Shown: one piece after another, positions 1 through 8,811 of the stretch
How positions within the stretch are numbered: position 1 is the first letter of the stretch
How the letters are laid out: each line of letters opens with the position of its first letter
Assembly (NCBI RefSeq): GCF_019056515.1
Contig: NZ_CP064873.1
Location: 3,162,001-3,226,000 of the forward strand
DNA length: 64,000 bases
Source: Microbacterium paraoxydans
GTDB lineage: Bacteria; Actinomycetota; Actinomycetes; Actinomycetales; Microbacteriaceae
Direction: 5' to 3'
The notes under the pieces: model-generated
What the model was told of the DNA's origin: nothing
Databases searched by the model: none
Seen by the model: the letters and a program-made list of their open reading frames with translations, nothing else
Made by a program: the position numbers and the translations under genes

Positions 1-140
1 GCGGCGAGACGCTCGGCGAACCGGGCGGCGCCGTTGATGTCGGGGGCGAACGTGTCACACCCGAGGAGGATCTTCAGCGGACGGGGCTGTACGGCGGTGG
101 CGTCGCGCGACGCATCGATCGGATCGTCGGAGGAGGTCAC
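1..140 (-). CDS. Glycosyltransferase, GT4-like (5' end only)
   Basis: Only the first 46 codons lie in the window; the gene continues leftward beyond base 1. Read on the minus strand from a GTG, the product starts with a polar, Asp/Ser-rich leader of about 20 residues. This is followed by a hydrophobic beta strand and the motif CDTFAPDINGAARFAERLA. That is the typical N-terminal Rossmann strand and glycine-rich loop of GT-B family 4 glycosyltransferases, in which the loop after the first strand contacts acceptor and nucleotide sugar. The start is uncertain because the frame stays open upstream and no strong Shine-Dalgarno is visible. It is divergent from the next gene, so the interval 141-267 probably carries both promoters. 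The acceptor and sugar cannot be told from this fragment. Confidence 0.6.
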   Translation of the reverse strand, partial: MTSSDDPIDASRDATAVQPRPLKILLGCDTFAPDINGAARFAERLA

Positions 141-267
141 AGAGATGCCTAACGGGGTGGCGGCCAAGGAGAAGCCCTGGTCGGGCGGTGGCAACTCTAC
201 CCGAGGGCCCTGTCCCCGACGCCGAGCCATACCGGCACCCTTCAGCCTCGGCCGATACCGTGAAGCC

Positions 268-855
268 ATGCGACTGCACGCCGACGCCGACCCCCAGCTG
301 TGGATACCCGTGACGGACTCGCTCGGGTGGAGGGGACGCCGGCATCGCAAGGCCGCGATCCGGATGCTGCTCGGCCAGGTGAACGCCGCGGTCGGCGCGA
401 CGGAACGCCCCGGTTCGCGGTTCGGAGCCTGGGCCATGAGCCAGGCCGCGCCGATGCTCATGAAGAAGGCCGACGGCCGGGTCCTCGCGTGGACGTGGAA
501 GGCGGAGCCCGACCTCGTCGTGGCGATGGCGACCGTGCAGGCGCTGACCCCCGACATCCGGATCGCCCGCGCGTCGATGCCGATGGAGTACGACGACACG
601 ACCTCTTTCCCGACCCGGCTCGGCGTCGGCGAGAAGCTCGTGGTCCCGACTCCGCCTTCCCCTTCGGCGCCACCCTTCGCGACCTACACGTGGGACACCG
701 GTACACACCTGGTGACCCTGACGGCCGTCTGCAGCGACCGCGAACGCTTCGGCACGCTCATCGGCGCGCTCGACGAGCTGGCCCGCAGCCTCCGTATCGC
801 CGACGACCTCACCGGCGGCGAGTCGCCCGACGTCCTCCGCCTCCCGCCCGCCTGA
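268..855 (+). CDS. Hypothetical protein, 195 aa
   Basis: I do not recognise this protein. It is soluble, with no signal peptide or membrane segment. The start at 268 is chosen because the product then begins directly with a folded-looking sequence (MRLHADADPQLWIPV); in-frame extension upstream is Arg/Pro/Gly-rich with poor codon quality. The product has a basic patch near residues 20-30, a Trp-containing central strand (LAWTWKAEPDLVVAMATVQ) and an acidic C terminus ending in a Pro-rich tail. The next gene starts 6 bases downstream, so the pair is very likely co-transcribed. No function is proposed. Confidence 0.6.
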   Translation: MRLHADADPQLWIPVTDSLGWRGRRHRKAAIRMLLGQVNAAVGATERPGSRFGAWAMSQAAPMLMKKADGRVLAWTWKAEPDLVVAMATVQALTPDIRIARASMPMEYDDTTSFPTRLGVGEKLVVPTPPSPSAPPFATYTWDTGTHLVTLTAVCSDRERFGTLIGALDELARSLRIADDLTGGESPDVLRLPPA

Positions 856-861
856 GAGCGG

Positions 862-1641
862 ATGCGGATGCCGATGAACACTGTCGCGCGGTCCCCGCGC
901 ATCGTCGACGGCTCACGATCGGTCCACCCGAACGGCCGCTCCCCGTCTGCGGCGCTCGGGCTCGTCGGCATCTTTCCTCTGCTGCCCCTGCTGCTGGCGA
1001 TCATGGATACCCGTCCAGGCTTCCGCCTCATCCTGATCGCACTCGCTCTCTACGCCGCGATGCTCGCGGTCGCGCTCTGGTTCTGGGTGCGGTCCTTGCG
1101 CGAACGCCTGATCCGAATCGAGGCAAGCGGCCCGCTGCGATTCACGCCGTCCACGGGCGTCCGCATCTGCTCGTGGCTCGTTCCCGTGACGGGCCTGCTT
1201 CCCGCAGCGGCGGCCTTCCTCGTTCACGCCCTGGGCCTTCCGACGATGGGCGGTCGGCTTCTCGAATGGGGCCCGTACGTGCTCGCCGTCGTCTCGCTCG
1301 TCGGCCTCGGTCGGGAAGTCCTCGCGCAAGGCCACCCGCTGGGTCTCGTACTCGACGAGAGGGGCCTGCACGGAGTCCGCAGATCCGCCCGGGTCGAAGC
1401 CTCCTGGGAGGAGATCGGCACCACCACGCCTGTCGGCCCACACGGGCCGAAGCTGGCGATCTCGATCGCCGGACGCGCCCCCGTGATCCTCGATGCGCAT
1501 CACCTGGGGTCTGACCCGGCAGCCGTGGCCTCCGTCGTCTCCTTCTTCCGCGACGCCCCCGATCAGCGACCTGCGCTGGTCGACGGCGTCGCGGCGATGC
1601 GCACCGTCGAGGACGCGCACCGATCCCGCCCGGCGGGATGA
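862..1641 (+). CDS. Hypothetical four-helix membrane protein
   Basis: The 259-residue product has four predicted membrane segments at about residues 31-48, 54-76, 103-124 and 134-152. A C-terminal soluble domain of about 100 residues follows, alternating beta strands with an RVEASWEEI motif that resembles the PH-like (bacterial PH/YdbS-type) domains found at the end of small actinobacterial membrane proteins. Three ATGs lie close together at 862, 868 and 874; the first is used here but any could be correct. It follows the previous gene by 6 bases. A strong hairpin directly after its stop separates it from the convergent mannosidase gene. Function unknown. Confidence 0.6.
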   Translation: MRMPMNTVARSPRIVDGSRSVHPNGRSPSAALGLVGIFPLLPLLLAIMDTRPGFRLILIALALYAAMLAVALWFWVRSLRERLIRIEASGPLRFTPSTGVRICSWLVPVTGLLPAAAAFLVHALGLPTMGGRLLEWGPYVLAVVSLVGLGREVLAQGHPLGLVLDERGLHGVRRSARVEASWEEIGTTTPVGPHGPKLAISIAGRAPVILDAHHLGSDPAAVASVVSFFRDAPDQRPALVDGVAAMRTVEDAHRSRPAG

Positions 1642-1677
1642 GAAACGCGCCTCCCGAAGGGCGGGGAGGCGCGTTTC
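1642..1677. terminator. Bidirectional hairpin terminator
   Basis: A perfect 14-bp inverted repeat (GAAACGCGCCTCCC and its complement) with an 8-base loop starts one base after the stop of the plus-strand membrane gene. It also faces the 3' end of the minus-strand alpha-mannosidase. The outer TTTC/GAAA ends give short U-rich tracts on both strands, so it can serve both convergent genes. Confidence 0.75.
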
Positions 1678-1717
1678 TGATCCGGCGCGGCGCGCCCGGC
1701 GCGAGGAGGCCGGGGGC

Positions 1718-4700
1718 TCAGCGGACGATGCGGAGGGTGCGGACCTCGAAGGGGCGGAGGTGGAGCCCGCCGCCGAGGCGGGGCGCCTCGATCTCGTCCT
1801 CGATCAGGCTCACCTCGCGCACCTCGCGGTGCTCGAAGCCGACGGAGAGCTCGCCGACCGCCCGACGCCCGAGCGCCTCATACACACGAACGATGACATC
1901 GCCGGAGCCGTCGTCGGCGAGCTTCACGGCCGAGACGACGATCCCGTCGCCCGACACCTCCACCAGCGGCTCGACCTCGCGCTCCCCGCGGATCACCGTG
2001 GGCATGCTGTTGAGGCGGATGCCCTCGGCGGTCGCGATCGCGGCGTCGGCACCGATCACGAAGCCGACCTCGATCTCATGGAGCCCGTGGTCCGTGTCCG
2101 GGTCGGGGAAGCGCGGCGCCCGCAGAAGGGAGAGCCGCACGGTCGTGGTGACCCCGTCCTCGCCGACCTCGCGCGTCGTGTCGTACCCGTAGATCGAGTC
2201 GTTCACGAGGGCCGCACCGAAGTCCTGCTCGCGCACCAGCACGAAGCGGTGCATCGAGGTCTCGAACTTCGCCGCCTCCCAGCTCGTGTTCGTGTGGGTG
2301 ACGCGCGCCTGGTAGCCGAACTGCGTCTCGGCTTCAGTGTGCGACGCCTGGATGTCGAGCGGGAAGGCGAGCTTGAGCAGCTTCTCGGTCTCGTGCCAGT
2401 CGACCTCGTTGCGCAGCAGCACCGTGCGCGAGTCGGGCGCGAGGAGGATCGTCTGCGTGATGGTCGACTCCGAGAACGGACGCACGACGACGATCTGCGC
2501 GACACCGTTCACGAGCGACGCTTCGATCGACGAGACCGCGGTGAGGTCATCGACGCTGTTGCGGTAGTAGCGGTCGATGTCCCACGCGTCCCACATGTTC
2601 GGGAAGTCCTGGTGCAGCTGGAACAGGTTCGCGGCCTTGCCGGGCGCGACCGTCTCCCGCCCTGTGGCCTTGTCGACGGCCGAGACGATCAGCCCCTCGG
2701 CCGAGACCAGCACGGACACGAGTTCGTTCTCCACGCGCCATCCCGGGTGGGTCGCTGAGCCTGCCGAAGCGTCCTCGACGAGCGAGACCGGCCCTTCGAC
2801 GGGTTCAGGGACCCACGAGGCGCCCAGTGCGCGCCCCCGACCCACCGAGGTCGGCTCGAACCGCAGCTCGCGGTCGCCCTCCCCGGCGAGCGACCGGCGC
2901 GCGGCGTCGGCGATGTCGCGCGCATCCGACAGCACGTCGGACAGCACGGCGACGGCCTCCCGGTGCACCCACGCGATCGAGGTGCCGGGCAGGATGTCGT
3001 GGAACTCGTGCAGCAGCACGGCTTGCCAGAGCCGGTCGAGCTCGGCCTGCGGGTACGCGGCGCCGGTGCGCACGGCGTCGGTCGCGGCCCACAACTCGGC
3101 CTCCACGAGCGCGTGCTCGGCCCAGCGATGCAGAGCCTTCGTGGCGTGCTGGCTCGTGAGCGTGCCGCGGTGCAGTTCGAGGTAGAGCTCGCCGACCCAC
3201 ACGGCGGGGTTCGGCAGCTCGGCCTTGGCGGCGTCGAAGAACACGTCCGGGTGCTCCCACACCACCTGCGCGCTGCCCTCGAGGTCGCGCAGCCGCTCGG
3301 CCTTGCCCGTCATCTCGCGCGTCGTGCCGCCGCCGCCGTCACCCCAGCCGACCGGGGCGATCGACCGCGAGCTGAGGCGGTTCTCCTTGAACTGCCGCGA
3401 GGCCTTCGCGACCTCTATGCCGCTCAGCTGCGAGTTGTAGGTGTCCATCGACGGGAAGTGCGTGAATACCTGCGAGCCGTCGATGCCCTCCCAGAGGAAG
3501 GAGTGGTGCGGGAAGACGTTCTGCTGGTTCCAGGAGATCTTCTGCGTGAAGAACCACTCGAACCCGGCACGGCGCATGAGCTGCGGCAGGGCCGGCGAGT
3601 AGCCGAAGCTGTCCGGCAGCCACACGCCCTTCGACCGGAGGCCGAACTCCCGCTCGAAGAACCGCTGCCCGTGCGAGAACTGCCGCACGAGCGACTCCCC
3701 CGTCGGCATCACGGTGTCGGACTCCACCCACATGCCGCCGAGGGGCAGGAAGCGTCCGGCGGCGACGGCGGCCTTGACCCGCTCCCACACCTCGGGACGG
3801 TGCTCCTTGATCCAGGCGTACTGCTGCGCGCTCGACATGCCGTACTGGAACTCGGGCTGCTCCTCGATGAGCGTGGTCATGGACGAGGTCGTGCGCGCGA
3901 CCTTGCGGATCGTCTCGCGCACCGGCCACAGCCAGGCGGAGTCGATGTGCGCGTGGCCGACGGCCGAGATCCGGTGCGCACTCGCTTCGGCCGGAGCGGC
4001 GAGCACGTCCGCGAGCCGTGCCCGCGCGTCGCCGGCGGTCTCCACGATGTGCTGCAGGTCGAGCACGTCGAGCGCGTCGTCCAGGGCCTGCAGGATGCGC
4101 ATGCGGCGCGGCGACGTGGCAGGGAGCTCCGCCTGCAGCTCGAACAGCACCTCGAGGTCGAGCGACAGGTCGAACACCTCGGGCTCGAACACCGCGAGGT
4201 CGAGGCGCCGCAGCCGGTACAGCGGCTCCTTCGAGGAGGTGAGGACGTCGCCCTCCTGGGTCGGCAGGAAGGGGTGGTAGTCGAGGAGCACAGGGTTGGA
4301 CGCGCCCTCCAGGTAGAGCTCGACGGGCTCATCGCCCGCCGCCGTCTCCACGATCGGCACCCACTGGTTCCGCGGGTTGATGCTCTTGATCGGCGTGCCG
4401 TCCGGCCGGTAGGCGAGGGCCTCGCACTGGAACCCCGTCATGTTCACGTCGAAGCCCAGGTCGATCAGCGCCTCGACCCGGCGCCCGGCCCACTCCGCGG
4501 GCACCCGACCGGTGAGCTTGAACCACGTGGTCCCCCAGGCCGGGCCCCACAGCTCGCCGACCGCGGCCGGGGCGAAGGAGAGCGCCAGGCCGTCCGCCGG
4601 GGCGATGGGCTCTCCGGGGAGCTGATGCGCCTCGACCGTGAGGGGAACCGCGGCCGAGTGGATCGCGGGGCGGATGCGCTCGTCGAGGACCCGCTTGACG

Positions 4701-4732
4701 CGGCCGACGGTGAGCGAGGTGTCGTCATGCAT
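1718..4732 (-). CDS. Alpha-mannosidase, GH38
   Basis: This 1004-residue enzyme matches the usual length of bacterial GH38 alpha-mannosidases. It shows the zinc-site motif GHAHIDSAWLWP at about residues 259-270 (His and Asp ligands). The nucleophile motif WLPDSFGYSPALPQ has the catalytic Asp near residue 374. GH38 enzymes are retaining exo-alpha-mannosidases using a metal ion at the -1 subsite. An N-terminal beta domain precedes the catalytic barrel, and a long C-terminal beta-sandwich region begins near residue 640. There is no signal peptide, so it should act in the cytoplasm on imported mannosides. It is divergent from the LacI gene, with two operator-like sites in between. Together with the GH92, GH5 and Endo H-like genes it fits trimming of high-mannose N-glycans. 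Linkage preference cannot be read from sequence. Confidence 0.92.
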   Translation of the reverse strand: MHDDTSLTVGRVKRVLDERIRPAIHSAAVPLTVEAHQLPGEPIAPADGLALSFAPAAVGELWGPAWGTTWFKLTGRVPAEWAGRRVEALIDLGFDVNMTGFQCEALAYRPDGTPIKSINPRNQWVPIVETAAGDEPVELYLEGASNPVLLDYHPFLPTQEGDVLTSSKEPLYRLRRLDLAVFEPEVFDLSLDLEVLFELQAELPATSPRRMRILQALDDALDVLDLQHIVETAGDARARLADVLAAPAEASAHRISAVGHAHIDSAWLWPVRETIRKVARTTSSMTTLIEEQPEFQYGMSSAQQYAWIKEHRPEVWERVKAAVAAGRFLPLGGMWVESDTVMPTGESLVRQFSHGQRFFEREFGLRSKGVWLPDSFGYSPALPQLMRRAGFEWFFTQKISWNQQNVFPHHSFLWEGIDGSQVFTHFPSMDTYNSQLSGIEVAKASRQFKENRLSSRSIAPVGWGDGGGGTTREMTGKAERLRDLEGSAQVVWEHPDVFFDAAKAELPNPAVWVGELYLELHRGTLTSQHATKALHRWAEHALVEAELWAATDAVRTGAAYPQAELDRLWQAVLLHEFHDILPGTSIAWVHREAVAVLSDVLSDARDIADAARRSLAGEGDRELRFEPTSVGRGRALGASWVPEPVEGPVSLVEDASAGSATHPGWRVENELVSVLVSAEGLIVSAVDKATGRETVAPGKAANLFQLHQDFPNMWDAWDIDRYYRNSVDDLTAVSSIEASLVNGVAQIVVVRPFSESTITQTILLAPDSRTVLLRNEVDWHETEKLLKLAFPLDIQASHTEAETQFGYQARVTHTNTSWEAAKFETSMHRFVLVREQDFGAALVNDSIYGYDTTREVGEDGVTTTVRLSLLRAPRFPDPDTDHGLHEIEVGFVIGADAAIATAEGIRLNSMPTVIRGEREVEPLVEVSGDGIVVSAVKLADDGSGDVIVRVYEALGRRAVGELSVGFEHREVREVSLIEDEIEAPRLGGGLHLRPFEVRTLRIVR

Positions 4733-4785
4733 GATGGGGTTCTCCGGGCTCGACGGTGAGGGATGGGGTTCGATGCGCGTCGCTA

Positions 4786-4799
4786 CTAAAACGATCTAG
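4786..4799. promoter_or_regulatory. LacI-type operator, mannosidase side
   Basis: CTAAAACGATCTAG is a 14-bp imperfect palindrome (10 of 14 positions self-complementary) centred on CG. It lies 54 bases upstream of the GH38 start. It fits the pattern CTnnAnCGnTnnAG that recurs five times across the glycan locus, and is the probable operator of the adjacent LacI-family regulator. Confidence 0.65.
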
Positions 4800-4839
4800 C
4801 ACGGGAGTCTACGGCACGTTCTCCGCTGCTTTCGAGAGG

Positions 4840-4853
4840 CTAAACCGATCAAG
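4840..4853. promoter_or_regulatory. LacI-type operator, regulator side
   Basis: CTAAACCGATCAAG matches the site at 4786 in 11 of 14 positions. It ends 13 bases before the LacI start codon, overlapping the start of the ribosome-binding region. Its placement suggests autoregulation by the LacI protein, with two sites (54 bp apart centre to centre) covering the divergent promoter region. Confidence 0.6.
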
Positions 4854-4866
4854 TAGGGTGATGCCT

Positions 4867-5892
4867 ATGACCCCGGGGAAACGCGTGACCATCGCGGATA
4901 TCGCGCGCATGGCCGGCGTCTCCCCCGGCGCCGTCTCGTTCGCCCTCAACGGTCGCCCCGGCGTGAGCGAGGAGACGCGGCAGCGCATCCTCTCGATCAT
5001 CGAGGAGCATCACTGGCAGCCGAGCTCCGCCGCGCGTGCCCTCGTCGGCGCCCGTGCCAACGCGGTCGGATTCGCCCTCGCCCGCCCGGCGCGCTCCCTC
5101 GGCTCCGAGGCCTTCTTCACCGACCTCATCGCCGGCATCGAGTCCCGCCTCTCCGAGAGCAAGGTCGGTCTGCAGCTCCGCCTCGTCGCCGACATCGACG
5201 AGGAGATGGAGGTGCATCGGCAGTGGCGCTCGTCGAATCAGGTCGACGGCATCATCCTCATCGACCCGCGCGACGACGACCCGCGCGGCGCGCGCATCAC
5301 GGCCCTGGACGCCCGCGCCGTCATGATCGGCTCGAAGCCCTCCCCGGACGGCGCGGTGCCCAGCGTGTGGATCGGCGACGACACCGTCGCGGAGACCCTG
5401 TTCTCCTACCTCGCCGCCCTCGGTCACACGCGCATCGCCTACGTCGCCGGTCCGGCCGAACTGGAGCACACCCGCCTGCGCGCCGAGGTGCTGGAGCGGA
5501 TGGCGGCGGACGGCATCGCCGGCGAGGTCATCACGACGGACTTCTCCCCCGCCCGCGCCTCCGCCGTGACGCGCGCGCTGCTCTCCGGCCGGCAGCGCCC
5601 GACCGCGATCGTCTACGACAACGACGTGATGGCCGTCGCCGGCCTCCGCGTGGCGCAGGAGATGGGCCGGGCGGTTCCCCGCGACGTCTCCCTCGCGTCG
5701 TTCGACGACTCCGTCATCGCAGGACTCATCAATCCGTCGATCACCGCGATGACCCGCGACACGTTCGAGCTCGGCGAGCAGGCGGCCACGCTCCTGCTGC
5801 AGCAGATCGAGGCCGGCACCACGCTGCCGAGCGTCCAGGGCCCGACCCCGGTGCTCACCGCCCGCGAGAGCACGGCACCTCCGCCCCGCTGA
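4867..5892 (+). CDS. LacI-family transcriptional regulator (glycan locus)
   Basis: This 341-residue protein has the classic LacI helix-turn-helix and hinge at residues 6-60 (VTIADIARMAGVSPGAVSFALNG), followed by a periplasmic-binding-protein-like effector domain to the C terminus. The ATG at 4867 is preferred over ATG 4861 and GTG 4858 because AGTAGGG ends 8 bases upstream, a normal Shine-Dalgarno spacing; the earlier starts would lie on or beside it. It is divergent from GH38 and convergent with the GH5 gene. Five CG-centred operator-like sites in front of every unit of the locus (4786, 4840, 7339, 7407, 14828) make it the likely local repressor. Its inducer is probably mannose or a manno-oligosaccharide, which is inference. 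Confidence 0.9.
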   Translation: MTPGKRVTIADIARMAGVSPGAVSFALNGRPGVSEETRQRILSIIEEHHWQPSSAARALVGARANAVGFALARPARSLGSEAFFTDLIAGIESRLSESKVGLQLRLVADIDEEMEVHRQWRSSNQVDGIILIDPRDDDPRGARITALDARAVMIGSKPSPDGAVPSVWIGDDTVAETLFSYLAALGHTRIAYVAGPAELEHTRLRAEVLERMAADGIAGEVITTDFSPARASAVTRALLSGRQRPTAIVYDNDVMAVAGLRVAQEMGRAVPRDVSLASFDDSVIAGLINPSITAMTRDTFELGEQAATLLLQQIEAGTTLPSVQGPTPVLTARESTAPPPR

Positions 5893-5970
5893 GACCCCGC
5901 CTCCCCGCCGACACCCCGGGCTCTCGACGCACGCACCCCGGGGTCTCGACGACAACCCGGGGTCTCGGCG
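5891..5970. repeat. Short GC-rich tandem repeats / terminator in convergent gap
   Basis: The 94-base gap between the convergent LacI and GH5 genes holds three imperfect units of about 20 bp. Their cores are CACCCCGGGCTCTCGACG (5912), CACCCCGGGGTCTCGACG (5934) and ACCCGGGGTCTCGGCG (5955). The GAGACCCCG at 5891 can pair with the CGGGGTCTC in later units, so the array also offers several alternative hairpins that may terminate transcription from both sides. Confidence 0.5.
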
Positions 5971-5986
5971 ACTCAGACGGGGAGAA

Positions 5987-7291
5987 TCAGACGACGGTGT
6001 TGACGGAGGCGTAGCGCGTCACGTCGGACGCGGACGGGGCGGGGTGGATGAGGCGGCGGATGCCGCGTGCCTCCAGCGCCGCGGGGTCCTGTGCGGTGCG
6101 GGAGGTCACCAGCGCGGGGTCGTCGCCGGCGGCGCACGCGTCGACCCAGGCCTGGAAGACCGCGCCGCCGGGGCTCAGCGCCGCCCGGCTCACCGGCACC
6201 TCCTGCTCGTCGACGTCCACGACGATCGCTGTCGGACGAGCCGGAGCCGCGGTGCGGGCACGCAGCTCGGGGATGAGCTCCGCGAACCGGCGGCCGAGGG
6301 GCTTCGCCGCACCCTCCTGGTCGATCAGCCCGAGGGAGTACTCCAGCTCCGGGAAGTCGGCGAGCTCCCGGCTCACGTCGTGCGAGCACCACCAGGTCAC
6401 GCCCCAGAGGTTCTCGGTGCGGAGAGCCGAGCGCACGGTGGCCTCGAGGAATCCGGGCATCTCGCTCTCGTCGAGGCAGTTCGAGGGGGCACCCACCTCC
6501 TGCAGCCAGATGGGCCGGGCGGGATCCGTCGCGAAGGCGCGGGAGAGCTCGATGAGGTACTCGGCATGACGGTCCGCCGCGACGGAGCGCCCACCGTAGC
6601 GCTGCGCCGTGCCGTTGAAGATCCAGGAGTGGATGGTCGTCATCGCGCCGAGGCGGGAGGCATGCGCCGGCGTGAACCCGTGATCGTCCATGTACCAGAC
6701 CGCGTCGTACTCGCTGTGCACATGCGGCAACCCCGGAGCGCCCCGGTCCGCTGCGGCGAGCAGCGCCTCGATCCAGGCGCCCGCCTCATCCGTCGTGACC
6801 GGCCACGGCGAGGGGTGGGTGTGCGCGGAGAACTGGTTCGTCTCGTTGCCGAGCGTGAGCCCGAGGAAGTTCGGGGCGTCCCGCAGCGCGCCGGCCAGCC
6901 GCTCCACGAGCTGCGCCTGGCCGTCCAGGGCGCTCGGATCGGTGAACATGTTCCGGTCGTGCCAGGTGTACAGCCAGGACGGGACGAAGTCGAAGCTCGA
7001 CAGATGCCCCTGGATGACATCGACGCTCGCGTCCAGCCCGAACTCGGCGGCGATGTCGACCATGGCGCGCACGTCGTCGATCGCCTTCGCCCGGATCAGG
7101 GTGCGGTTCGGCTGCAGGACGGTCCAGAGCGGGAATACGCGCACGTGGTCGAGGCCGAGCGTGGCGAGGGCCGCGAAGTCGCGGCGCACGTCGTCCGGGG
7201 TGAAGTCGAGCCAGGAGTGCATCCAGTCCGTCGACGGCGTGTAGTTCGCCCCGAAGCGGAGTGGGGCGTCGAGAGCGCCGCGCTGCGTCAT
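5987..7291 (-). CDS. GH5-like (beta/alpha)8 glycoside hydrolase, probable N-glycan-core beta-mannosidase
   Basis: The 434-residue product is a TIM-barrel hydrolase of clan [12 protein letters not shown] carries the probable acid/base Glu (about residue 150) and WLQEVGAPS the probable nucleophile Glu (about 265). HSWIFNGTA and [10 protein letters not shown] look like substrate-lining loops. The layout resembles GH5 subfamily 18 enzymes, described in bifidobacteria as cleaving Man-beta-1,4-GlcNAc, the core left after Endo H and alpha-mannosidases; I make this link from memory and context. No signal peptide is present, so it acts inside the cell. ATG 7291 is chosen because AAAGGTG lies 6 bases upstream; an earlier in-frame start at 7339 would begin inside the operator. 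Family membership is firmer than substrate. Confidence 0.75.
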   Translation of the reverse strand: MTQRGALDAPLRFGANYTPSTDWMHSWLDFTPDDVRRDFAALATLGLDHVRVFPLWTVLQPNRTLIRAKAIDDVRAMVDIAAEFGLDASVDVIQGHLSSFDFVPSWLYTWHDRNMFTDPSALDGQAQLVERLAGALRDAPNFLGLTLGNETNQFSAHTHPSPWPVTTDEAGAWIEALLAAADRGAPGLPHVHSEYDAVWYMDDHGFTPAHASRLGAMTTIHSWIFNGTAQRYGGRSVAADRHAEYLIELSRAFATDPARPIWLQEVGAPSNCLDESEMPGFLEATVRSALRTENLWGVTWWCSHDVSRELADFPELEYSLGLIDQEGAAKPLGRRFAELIPELRARTAAPARPTAIVVDVDEQEVPVSRAALSPGGAVFQAWVDACAAGDDPALVTSRTAQDPAALEARGIRRLIHPAPSASDVTRYASVNTVV

Positions 7292-7338
7292 GTGTGCACC
7301 TTTCGGACCGTGCCCTCCCGCGAGGACATGTCGCACCA

Positions 7339-7352
7339 CTATAACGCTTGAG
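7339..7352. promoter_or_regulatory. LacI-type operator in front of the GH5 gene
   Basis: CTATAACGCTTGAG fits the locus pattern CTnnAnCGnTnnAG and lies 48 bases upstream of the GH5 start. On the minus strand it overlaps TATAGT, a good -10 hexamer, so a bound repressor would block RNA polymerase directly. Confidence 0.6.
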
Positions 7353-7374
7353 CATCAGCCTCGATAGGGATGTC

Positions 7375-7403
7375 TTGACACCGACCGCATCCGATGGTTT
7401 CAT
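7375..7403 (+). promoter_or_regulatory. Predicted promoter of the glycan importer operon
   Basis: TTGACA at 7375-7380 is a perfect -35 hexamer. It is followed after 17 bases by TTTCAT (7398-7403), a weak -10. The operator at 7407 begins 4 bases later, covering the expected transcription start, which suits repression by LacI. Confidence 0.5.
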
Positions 7404-7406
7404 CTG

Positions 7407-7420
7407 CTAAAGCGCTGTAG
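7407..7420. promoter_or_regulatory. LacI-type operator of the importer operon (strongest copy)
   Basis: CTAAAGCGCTGTAG is the best palindrome of the set: 12 of 14 positions are self-complementary around the central CG. It lies 49 bases upstream of the binding-protein start and just downstream of a TTGACA-type promoter. Confidence 0.7.
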
Positions 7421-7468
7421 TCCCTCCGTCGGACCGCGCCGATTCGCCCGCCTCGAGGAAGAAGCACG

Positions 7469-8770
7469 ATGAAAGTTCCCGCACGCATTGTCGCTCTGGC
7501 AACCTTCACGATCGGCGCCCTGGCGCTCGTGAGCTGCACCGGAGGCGGCGCCGCCTCGGACGGCGCCGGCCCCATCGACACCTCCGGCGAGCTCAGCGGA
7601 ACCATCCAGTTCCAGACCTGGTCGCTGAAGAACGAGAAGTTCACCCCGTACTTCGAAGACCTCATCGCCGCGTTCGAGGAGGAGCACCCGGACGTGACCG
7701 TCGAGTGGCTCGACCAGCCCGGCGACGGCTACCAGGAGAAGATTCTGAGCCAGGCGAACGCCGACACGCTGCCCGACGTGCTCAACCTGCCGCCGGACAT
7801 CGCCTACCCCCTCGTCGCGGCGGGGAAGCTCGTCGACCTCGACACCGCGGATCCGGACCTGAAGGCGACGTACAACGCCGGCGCCTGGGACGCGTACAGC
7901 CAGTACCCCGGCGTCGAGGGCACCTATGGCCTGCCCTGGTACCTCTCCAGCGACGCGTCCTGGTGGAACCTCGCCCAGCTCGCCCCGTACGGCGTCACCG
8001 AGGAGAACCTCCCGACGACGGTCGACGAACTGCTCACGCTCGCGAAGGACGTCGCCACGGAGTCCGGCGGCAAGGTCCAGCTCCTCTCCTCGATCCCGGC
8101 GCTCGACACCTTCACCGCCGCCGGCATGGAGGTCATCAACGACGAGGGCGAGTTCGACTTCAACACCGATGAGGCCGCCGCGATCATCGAGCAGTACGCC
8201 GACGCCTACGCGGCGGGCGCGATGCCCGCCGAGGCACTGACCGGCGACTACGGCGGGAACGCGGAGGCGTACATCCAGGAGAAGGTCGCCTTCACGACCG
8301 GCGGCACCGGCTTCACGACCGATCTGCAGAAGGACGCCCCGGCACTGCTGGAGAACACCGTCGCCACCCCGCGCCTCGGTGTCGCCCCGCTCTACGTGCA
8401 GGGCCTCAACGTCTCCGCCGACTCCGACAACAAGGAAGCCGCACTCGCGTTCGCCGAGTTCGCGACGGACGAGGAGAACCAGGTCGCGTTCTCCTCCCTC
8501 GCGGTCGGCACCGCCCCCGGCACGGCCGACGGCGGCGACCAGGTGGTCGAGAACATCGCCTCCTCCGTCACGGACGAGAAGCAGCTCGCCGCGATCGACA
8601 CCGTGTTCGGCGCGATGAAGGACGCCAAGGCGCTGCCGTTCCAGTGGACCTCGGACATGGCCACCTACATGACCCAGCAGATCGCCCTGGCCGTGAACGG
8701 CGAGGCCGACGCCAAGACGCAGCTCGACAAGATCGTCGAGTACGCCAACGCGAACCGCGTGGACCAGTGA
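7469..8770 (+). CDS. CUT1 sugar ABC transporter substrate-binding lipoprotein
   Basis: The 433-residue protein begins with a lipoprotein signal whose lipobox LVSC places the lipidated Cys near residue 23; a Gly/Ala/Ser linker follows. The mature part is a family-1 extracellular solute-binding protein, with an early FQTWS strand, DVTVEWLDQPG and aromatic-rich binding segments (WYLSSDASWW). These proteins catch oligosaccharides at the membrane surface and deliver them to the permease pair. A GAGGAAGAAG Shine-Dalgarno precedes the ATG. It opens an operon with two permeases and the GH92 gene. Context suggests released high-mannose glycans as cargo; no ATPase gene is present, so a shared MsiK-type ATPase elsewhere is expected. 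Confidence 0.9.
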   Translation: MKVPARIVALATFTIGALALVSCTGGGAASDGAGPIDTSGELSGTIQFQTWSLKNEKFTPYFEDLIAAFEEEHPDVTVEWLDQPGDGYQEKILSQANADTLPDVLNLPPDIAYPLVAAGKLVDLDTADPDLKATYNAGAWDAYSQYPGVEGTYGLPWYLSSDASWWNLAQLAPYGVTEENLPTTVDELLTLAKDVATESGGKVQLLSSIPALDTFTAAGMEVINDEGEFDFNTDEAAAIIEQYADAYAAGAMPAEALTGDYGGNAEAYIQEKVAFTTGGTGFTTDLQKDAPALLENTVATPRLGVAPLYVQGLNVSADSDNKEAALAFAEFATDEENQVAFSSLAVGTAPGTADGGDQVVENIASSVTDEKQLAAIDTVFGAMKDAKALPFQWTSDMATYMTQQIALAVNGEADAKTQLDKIVEYANANRVDQ

Positions 8771-8811
8771 GCATGCGCGCGGACACCGGCACCCGGCAGC
8801 GGAGGTCGACG

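Noticed and set aside
2963..4759. Long open frame on the plus strand opposite the GH38 gene
   Set aside because: High GC content leaves stop-free frames antisense to real genes. Its product is a Arg/Glu/Leu-rich low-complexity sequence with no family motif, and GH38 motifs are clear on the minus strand.
7292..7339. Longer N terminus for the GH5-like protein (start at 7339)
   Set aside because: It would begin within the operator, adds a segment unlike the family and lacks a ribosome site; ATG 7291 has AAAGG at proper spacing.
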